Below, one piece after another: positions 59,259-64,000 of a stretch of DNA of 64,000 bases. How positions within the stretch are numbered: position 1 is the stretch's first letter; every line of letters begins with the position of its first letter. Made by a program: the position numbers and the translations under genes. Origin of the DNA: CALNBC01 sp040768925 (GTDB lineage Bacteria > Bacillota > Clostridia > Christensenellales > CALWSW01); contig JAXGLZ010000002.1 of assembly GCA_040768925.1 (NCBI GenBank), positions 682,001 to 746,000 on the forward strand, given 5' to 3'. The notes under the pieces are model-generated. The model was not told where the DNA came from. It searched no databases and saw only the letters and a list, made by a program, of their open reading frames with translations.

Positions 59259-59796
59259 GGCTGATACCCCCTTTCAGTGTATTCATCAGGCGCTCCCGCG
59301 CGCGCTTGAGCCTGCTGCGCACGGTGGCGTCCGGTATTCCCAGGGTCTCTGAAATTTCCCTGGTGTTGTATCCCTCGTAATAATACAGCAGCACGACATC
59401 CTTAAAAGCTTCGGGCAGGGCCAGCACAGACTCGTAAAGCGCCCGCCGGGATTCCTTCTTCGCGACCTCGTCCGCCACGTCTTCCGTCGGCTTCGGTTCC
59501 CTGGTATCGTCCAAAACGATGCGCTTGTTCCAAAAGCTTTTCAGCTGATCCTTGCAGAGGTTGATCGTAACACGCAGTATGAACGCTTTTTCGTGCTCCT
59601 CGGAATCAAAGGAACGGTTGTCCCGAAACAGGCGCAAAAGCACCTCCTGGCAGACGTCCTCGGCACGCTGCCTGTCCCGAAGATACATATAGGCGGTTCG
59701 GAGTATCATCTGGCCATGCCGGTCAATAACGGCCGAAAGCGCCTCGGGGCTCATCGTGTCGTCGCCGGGCTCCGCCAGCGCCAGCACAAACAGCAT
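59251..59796 (-). CDS. ECF-type RNA polymerase sigma factor
   Basis: A 181-residue sigma-70 family protein. Region 2 (RHGQMILRTAYMYLRDRQRAEDVCQEV) and region 4 (ALPEAFKDVVLLYYYEGYNTREISETLGI, then TVRSRLKRARERL) are both present, as in typical ECF factors. It presumably directs an envelope or stress regulon and is held by the anti-sigma encoded next. GGGGAGG precedes the ATG. A promoter lies at 59880. Confidence 0.93.
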   Translation of the reverse strand: MLFVLALAEPGDDTMSPEALSAVIDRHGQMILRTAYMYLRDRQRAEDVCQEVLLRLFRDNRSFDSEEHEKAFILRVTINLCKDQLKSFWNKRIVLDDTREPKPTEDVADEVAKKESRRALYESVLALPEAFKDVVLLYYYEGYNTREISETLGIPDATVRSRLKRARERLMNTLKGGISLA

Positions 59797-59879
59797 CTAC
59801 TACCTCCCCTTGATCTAACCATGAAACGACGCGGTTGATACATTTGTTCCCGCGGCGGCCGATCGTTTTATTCGTTTCC

Positions 59880-59909
59880 ATTATAACCGCTCAAAGGGCA
59901 AAATGACAA
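59880..59909 (-). promoter_or_regulatory. Promoter of the ECF sigma operon
   Basis: TTGTCA, 18 bases and a perfect TATAAT, 84 bases before the sigma ATG. It resembles a housekeeping promoter; no clear ECF-type autoregulatory promoter was seen. Confidence 0.65.
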
Positions 59910-60075
59910 ACATTCAAAATTGGAATTCTCTCATGCAGGCAGTTCCAACGCGCCGGCCGCCTGCCGGCGGCCTTTGCGCGGCCGCATCCGCACCCTTCGC
60001 AAAACCCCGCGGATCCTTGGCCGGCGGCGTTTTGCCGCATCGGATTGGGGGTTTTTTTCATAAATGCCATAAAAT

Positions 60076-60112
60076 AAGGCTTCCTCTGTTTTCCAAAGAA
60101 AGCCTTTTTTTG
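60076..60112. terminator. Terminator after the large lipoprotein gene
   Basis: AAGGCTT / AAGCCTT stem with T-rich tracts on both strands. Confidence 0.65.
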
Positions 60113-60188
60113 ATCTGAATACCAAGGGCCGCCCCTATGGCTTCATGGCCGGCCCCTTTTACCCTGTGATTTCGCGGGGCTTTGCCCT

Positions 60189-61775
60189 TCAGCGGCCCGC
60201 CGCGCCTTCGTCCTGTTCGGGGGCGTCCTGCGCTTCGTCTTCCGCCTCGATCCTTTCGATCCGCCTGCGCACGGCTTCGGTGGCGATGCTTAGCGGTCCG
60301 TCATGCCAGATACCGTAGTACGTGTCGAAGTATTTCTGCCCGTTCCAGATCAGCCCGGCGCTCTTCAGCAGCCAGCGGCCGTCCCGGAATACAAACACGG
60401 CGCTGTCGTACAGGGATATTTGGGTATCCCCCTCGTCCCGGTCGATCTGGACGCTGCCTTCGTAAGACACGCGCACCTGGACCCCGTCCACGCTCATATC
60501 CCTGATTTTGACGTATGCCTGGGGCGGCGCTATTGCCTGTTCTAACGGATACTTCCTTTTGATCAGCTCGATCCTGTATTCCGACCACAGATAATTGAAC
60601 ACGTTCACGACGTTTTCCACGGCAAACGGGGGCAGCTCGGGCACGGTCAGGGAATAAATGCCGCTCCAGGCCGTTTCCACGTATTCCTTCAGCATTTTTT
60701 CCGCTTCCGCCCGCTCAAGGCCGCCCGCGGCCATCTCCAGTGAATAGGTGGCCAGCGCCGGATAAGCCGAGCGCATCCTTCCGTCGTGATCGCTGGAAAC
60801 GTCACCCGTGGCCACGTCCACCAGCACGGTGTCCATTTCCTGAGTGTTCTCCCCGTTTACCAGAACGAACTTCCACACCGGCCTGAAAAGGGTGGCGCGG
60901 TCTGTAAACTGCGTGCTCAGGGCAAGCCCCGCGTAAATGATCCGGTCCATCTTCGGGAGCATGCCCAAGGGGTTCGCCTGGCTGCGGGCGTAATTCAGGC
61001 TGTACAGGGCCTGCTCAACGGTGAGCAGCGTGCCGGGAAGCGGCGCCTTGGTGGGCTCGAACACGCCCCAGTTGAGGTTGAAGCTGTTCACGGCGTCCTC
61101 CCCGACGGTGGCGTGCAGCCTGTGGCCCGCCACGGGCATGCCGTCCACCGCCTGGTCCCAGATGAGCATAAGACTGTTCTCCCCCCGCTCGATATCGTTG
61201 CGCAGATAATAGGTGCCGTCGATCTTTTGCGGGTGGCTGACGTAGACGTCCGAGCCCAGGATGCCCGTCAGATATTCCTCGGTCTGCTTTTGCAGCTCCT
61301 CCGGGCTTTTGGTGAGGGCGGGGTACTTCGGGTCGTATTTGTAATACGTTGCATACTGGTAATCCCAGTAAAACAGTTCCTTTTGGCCGTCGCCGCCGGT
61401 ATGGGTGAAGGACTGGCCCCCGTCCCAGCGATCGACTTCGCAACCGCCCCCGGGCCACAAACGGTCCGGCACGGCGCTCAGATCAAAAGCCGGCAAACTC
61501 GCGTAAACAAGGTCCTCGTACTCGATATGCGTGATTGCTCGCTCGGAAACGCCGACGGGTTCCGTCGCGGTCAGCGGCACACAGCCTTCCGGCAGCGGCA
61601 GCCGCTCCGGTTCGGCCGTTTCGGCATCGTCCGGGGCTTCTCCGGCCGCTTCCGGATCGCCCGGCGCCGTTTGGCCGGGGGTTTGGCCGGGCGCCGCCAG
61701 CTGCTGGCACCCGGCGGCAAAAAAGCAGAGCGCCAAAAGGACTGCGGTGACTTTTGCGGCATTTCTTGCATGCAT
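60189..61775 (-). CDS. Large predicted lipoprotein of unknown function
   Basis: A 528-residue lipoprotein. The signal peptide VTAVLLALCFFAAGC has Cys near residue 23, and an acidic Pro/Ala/Glu linker covers residues 25-60. The rest looks like an extracytoplasmic alpha/beta protein. Repeated segments (DGMPVAGHRLHATVGEDAVNSFNLNW, YRIELIKRKYPLEQAIAPPQAYV-type) recall PepSY/YpeB-like propeptide modules and the two-component regulator proteins YycH/YycI, but I cannot assign it. GGGAGGG precedes the ATG at 61775. It lies beside the ECF operon and could belong to its regulon. Confidence 0.75.
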   Translation of the reverse strand: MHARNAAKVTAVLLALCFFAAGCQQLAAPGQTPGQTAPGDPEAAGEAPDDAETAEPERLPLPEGCVPLTATEPVGVSERAITHIEYEDLVYASLPAFDLSAVPDRLWPGGGCEVDRWDGGQSFTHTGGDGQKELFYWDYQYATYYKYDPKYPALTKSPEELQKQTEEYLTGILGSDVYVSHPQKIDGTYYLRNDIERGENSLMLIWDQAVDGMPVAGHRLHATVGEDAVNSFNLNWGVFEPTKAPLPGTLLTVEQALYSLNYARSQANPLGMLPKMDRIIYAGLALSTQFTDRATLFRPVWKFVLVNGENTQEMDTVLVDVATGDVSSDHDGRMRSAYPALATYSLEMAAGGLERAEAEKMLKEYVETAWSGIYSLTVPELPPFAVENVVNVFNYLWSEYRIELIKRKYPLEQAIAPPQAYVKIRDMSVDGVQVRVSYEGSVQIDRDEGDTQISLYDSAVFVFRDGRWLLKSAGLIWNGQKYFDTYYGIWHDGPLSIATEAVRRRIERIEAEDEAQDAPEQDEGAAGR

Positions 61776-61831
61776 CGTTACCCTCCCTGCGGTTAAACCG
61801 CCACGGCGGAAATTCACGGCGAAAGCTTCGG

Positions 61832-61873
61832 AAAAAGCCGGGCGGCGGAAAGCTCTGCTCCCCGCCGCCCGGC
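61832..61873 (-). terminator. Terminator after metA
   Basis: A 12-bp stem GCCGGGCGGCGG / CCGCCGCCCGGC with TTTTTCC on the minus strand. Confidence 0.88.
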
Positions 61874-62035
61874 CATGGAAAAACCGCGGACCGGCAAAAG
61901 AAATTCGCGCCCGTTTCTTTGCCGGCTGCCCGGGTTTTCGGTCCTGCTTCGCCTCGCGGCCGGAACCCCGGTCGTTCGACGGTCCGGGGTTTGCCTGATG
62001 GTAATACGAGGCAGGACTCAATAATGTTCCGGCTT

Positions 62036-62959
62036 TCAGCGCTTCTGGATCTTGCTCAAATCGTAGGGCGTTTCCTGATAGACGCAATAGTTCAGCCAGT
62101 TGCCGTAAAGCAGATTCGCGTGGGAGCGCCAGGAAACCACCGGGGGCTGGGTCGTGTCCCCGCCCGGGTAGTAATTGACCGGGGGCTGGATGGGCTTGCC
62201 CGCGTTTTTATCCCGCAGGTATTCTTTTTCCAGGGTTTCCGCGTCGTATTCGCCGTGGCCGGTGATATAGACCTGCCGGCCGTCCGGCGTGGCGACGAGG
62301 AAGATCCCCGCCTCGTCGGATTCCGCCATGATGCAAAGCTCCGGGTGCTTTTCGATGTCCTCCCGCCGGATCTCGGTGTGGCGGCTGTGGGGCGCGTTGA
62401 AATAATCGTCGAACCCGCGCAAAAGCGGCGCGTTCTTCACCAGCACCCTGTGGCGGAATACGCCGAACTGCTTTTCGCCAAGGGGGTATTTGGGGATCCC
62501 GTAATTGTGGTAAAGCGCCGCCTGGGCGCCCCAGCAGATATAAAGGGCGGAATAAACGTTGTCGTTCACCCAGTTCATCAGCTCCACCAGTTCGTCCCAA
62601 TAGGCGACCTCCTCAAACTCCATCTGCTCCACCGGCGCGCCGGTGATGATGCAGCCGTCGAACTTCTCGTTTTTCACCTCGTCAAAGGTGCGGTAAAAAG
62701 CTTCGAGGTATTCGGAGGAGGTATGGGTGGAAGTATAGGAAGCAGTGCGCAGGAAAACGGGCTCCACCTGCAGGGGCGTGTTGCCGATCAGCCTTAAAAG
62801 CTGGGTCTCGGTCGCTTCCTTCGTGGGCATCAGGTTGACGATGGCGATGCGCAGCGGGCGGATATCCTGGGTGTTCGCCCGGGTTTCGGTCATCACGAAA
62901 ATATTTTCGCTGGTGAGGGTGGCGGCGGCGGGCAGCGCGTTCGGAATTTTTACTGGCAT
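62036..62959 (-). CDS. metA: Homoserine O-acyltransferase MetA (probably acetyl-CoA dependent)
   Basis: A 307-residue enzyme that acylates homoserine in methionine synthesis. It begins MPVKIPNALPAAATLTSEN. The catalytic Cys is in YICWGAQAALY, with the His in NAPHSRHTE and the Glu-bearing ITGHGEYD segment also present. GAPVEQMEFEEV is typical of Firmicute MetA proteins, many of which use acetyl-CoA in place of succinyl-CoA; donor choice is inferred. AGAGGAG precedes the ATG. No SAM riboswitch or T-box was seen in the short leader. Confidence 0.95.
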   Translation of the reverse strand: MPVKIPNALPAAATLTSENIFVMTETRANTQDIRPLRIAIVNLMPTKEATETQLLRLIGNTPLQVEPVFLRTASYTSTHTSSEYLEAFYRTFDEVKNEKFDGCIITGAPVEQMEFEEVAYWDELVELMNWVNDNVYSALYICWGAQAALYHNYGIPKYPLGEKQFGVFRHRVLVKNAPLLRGFDDYFNAPHSRHTEIRREDIEKHPELCIMAESDEAGIFLVATPDGRQVYITGHGEYDAETLEKEYLRDKNAGKPIQPPVNYYPGGDTTQPPVVSWRSHANLLYGNWLNYCVYQETPYDLSKIQKR

Positions 62960-63002
62960 GGGTTTAGCTCCTCTCAGCGGTATTGAAATTTGTATTATTC
63001 GG

Positions 63003-63032
63003 ATTGTATTCGCTTCGCCTGTTATCCGTCAA
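63003..63032 (-). promoter_or_regulatory. Promoter of metA
   Basis: TTGACG, 18 bases and TACAAT, 44 bases before metA. It is back to back with the plus-strand -10 at 63043. Confidence 0.65.
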
Positions 63033-63040
63033 GGGTTTGT

Positions 63041-63048
63041 GGTATAAT
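63041..63048 (+). promoter_or_regulatory. Extended -10 for the gene at 63099
   Basis: TGTGGTATAAT contains TGG-TATAAT, an extended -10, 51 bases before the ATG. Its -35 region overlaps the metA -35. Confidence 0.55.
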
Positions 63049-63098
63049 GGTCCGGAAATTTTCGAACGGCCGGCCTGGATGGCCGCAATGGAGGAAAC

Positions 63099-64000
63099 AT
63101 GCAGTCGATCGGGGTTTTAAACGCCATTTTTGCGGAAAATGACCGGCTTCATTCCGCGCTTCAAGCGGGCGGTTCGCCTTTTTTTGAAAAGGAAGGGGCC
63201 CTCTTTGAGGCGCTTTCTTCCGTTGAACTTCCGGAGAATTCCTCGCTTGTTTTCGGGGCGGATCTTGGCGGCGGGGATCTTGTGCCCCTCGTTCTCCTTT
63301 CGGGGGACAGGATCGTGCTTTTTGACCTTTGCGGGCAGCAATCCCCGCCGGTGATCTGCGCAAAGTGCGACAGGCTGGCTTCCCTGGCCCGGCGGATCTC
63401 CCTTTTTCACAAGCCGAGCGACGGAAAGCGGGTGCACTGCGCCCTGCTTGTTTCGGGCGGCGAAAAGCTTAAGCCCTATACGGTGCAGATCTGCCAGGTG
63501 CTTCCCTTCGGCAAGCTTGCGGATTATCTGCGCTCTTTGAAGATCGAAGGGCAAAGCCCCTCGTCTTCCGCCTGGCTCGCCGCGGACCCGCGGGAAGGCA
63601 GCGTGATCCTGGCGGACAGGATCGACGCCTCTCTGGAGCGCTGGTCCCGCTTTTTGCTGGACGGCTGGGTGAACGACGCGGCGGACGAAATGGCCAAGCT
63701 GCACAAAATGGGTTACCGGCTTTACATCACCGCGGATTATTCCGCCGCCAAGGCGTATTGCACTGCCCGGTATGAGGGGACGGACGCCGCGTACGGCTTT
63801 ATCACCTCGTCCGAGGCGGAAAACATGTTTGTTTACGGCGGGCCGAAAAGCGGCAGCAGGGCAAAGCGGCTGGCGCAGCCCGAGGACGAGGGCTGGGAGG
63901 ACCGCTGGTTCGACCCGAAGGCGGAGGACGGCTGCCGCACCTTTAAAAGGGCGGCCCTGGAAGGCAGCTTTAAGGGCAGGCGGCTGGATTTTGCCGTCTT
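63099..64000 (+). CDS. Helicase/nuclease-like protein, 5' part (runs past window end)
   Basis: The first 300 codons of a gene cut by the window end. The start follows GGAGG at 63090. Residues 1-150 may form a nuclease- or NERD-like domain (NSSLVFGADLGGGDLVPLVLL, RIVLFDL). Residues 205-300 resemble the C-terminal part of DUF2075-type P-loop helicases (YGFITSSEAENM, WFDPKAEDGCRTFKRAALEGSFKGRRLDFAV-type order). No Walker A loop is seen in the visible part, so the usual DUF2075 N-terminal ATPase seems missing or replaced. Assignment is tentative. Confidence 0.5.
   Translation, partial: MQSIGVLNAIFAENDRLHSALQAGGSPFFEKEGALFEALSSVELPENSSLVFGADLGGGDLVPLVLLSGDRIVLFDLCGQQSPPVICAKCDRLASLARRISLFHKPSDGKRVHCALLVSGGEKLKPYTVQICQVLPFGKLADYLRSLKIEGQSPSSSAWLAADPREGSVILADRIDASLERWSRFLLDGWVNDAADEMAKLHKMGYRLYITADYSAAKAYCTARYEGTDAAYGFITSSEAENMFVYGGPKSGSRAKRLAQPEDEGWEDRWFDPKAEDGCRTFKRAALEGSFKGRRLDFAV

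Larger units (their letters stand above)
59797..60188. other. Intergenic region upstream of the ECF operon
   Basis: Holds the ECF promoter (59880-59909), no recognisable gene, and the terminator at 60076 that ends the lipoprotein gene on the minus strand. Confidence 0.6.

Noticed and set aside
62960..63098. SAM or methionine riboswitch for metA
   Set aside because: The leader between promoter and start is only about 40 bases.

Overview
This GC-rich window reads as the chromosome of a spore-forming, probably anaerobic member of the Clostridia (Bacillota). The evidence is SpoIID, a YlmC/YmxH-type PRC-barrel protein, a type III glutamine synthetase, AddB, FtsH beside tilS-hpt, FloA/NfeD, a LytTR regulator, a PlsY acyltransferase, and Firmicute-style AGGAGG ribosome binding sites with many TTG starts. 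Family-level taxonomy cannot be fixed from this sequence. No prophage, insertion sequence, CRISPR array or rRNA was seen.

Layout. 1-3.3 kb: molybdenum hydroxylase (Mop-type aldehyde oxidoreductase, cut by the window edge), a small unknown protein, and a cofactor nucleotidyltransferase fused to a ModE-like DNA-binding domain. 3.3-12.6 kb: two N2-guanine-type RNA methyltransferases around murG, then glnN, a DUF815 AAA+ ATPase, yebC and a DinB-like protein. 12.7-16.9 kb: a yybP-ykoY manganese riboswitch with mntP, two half-size TSUP permease genes, ylmC-like/nrdR/pgeF and a membrane protein. 17.2-25 kb: UDP-glucose dehydrogenase, a PfkB kinase, addB and two PucR-tail regulators. 25.1-28.9 kb: tatA/B-tatA-tatC and a NatAB-like ABC exporter. 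29-34.3 kb: tRNA-fMet and tRNA-Met, tilS-hpt, an 800-bp eroded gap, ftsH. 34.8-38.8 kb: a pentose/PRPP cluster (rpiB with split transketolase, a thioesterase, prs). 39-48 kb: Nudix and uracil-DNA glycosylase, a secreted Ig-like protein, der-plsY, and a two-gene Suf-like system. 48.3-52.6 kb: a histidine kinase and a LytTR regulator flanking nfeD-floA on one strand. 53-64 kb: an orphan structured RNA, a membrane-tethered sigma-like protein, spoIID, a dTDP-rhamnose reductase-like gene, a GntR regulator, lipoproteins, an ECF sigma/anti-sigma pair, metA and the start of a helicase-like gene.

The most unusual signal is not a gene. It is a roughly 200-nt repeat family with four copies (3.07, 16.95, 38.83 and 46.4 kb). 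Each copy lies directly downstream of a gene, in that gene's sense, and each ends in a hairpin whose stem sequence is unique to that copy. The fourth copy carries an internal 115-bp segment in three almost identical tandem units. Other points worth following are the self-contained ncRNA gene at 53.03-53.33 kb, the sigma-region-2/transmembrane protein beside it, the kinase-NfeD-FloA-regulator arrangement, the minimal SufC-SufB/D pair, and an 87-bp tandem repeat downstream of ftsH.

All calls come from reading the sequence. No database search or folding program was run.
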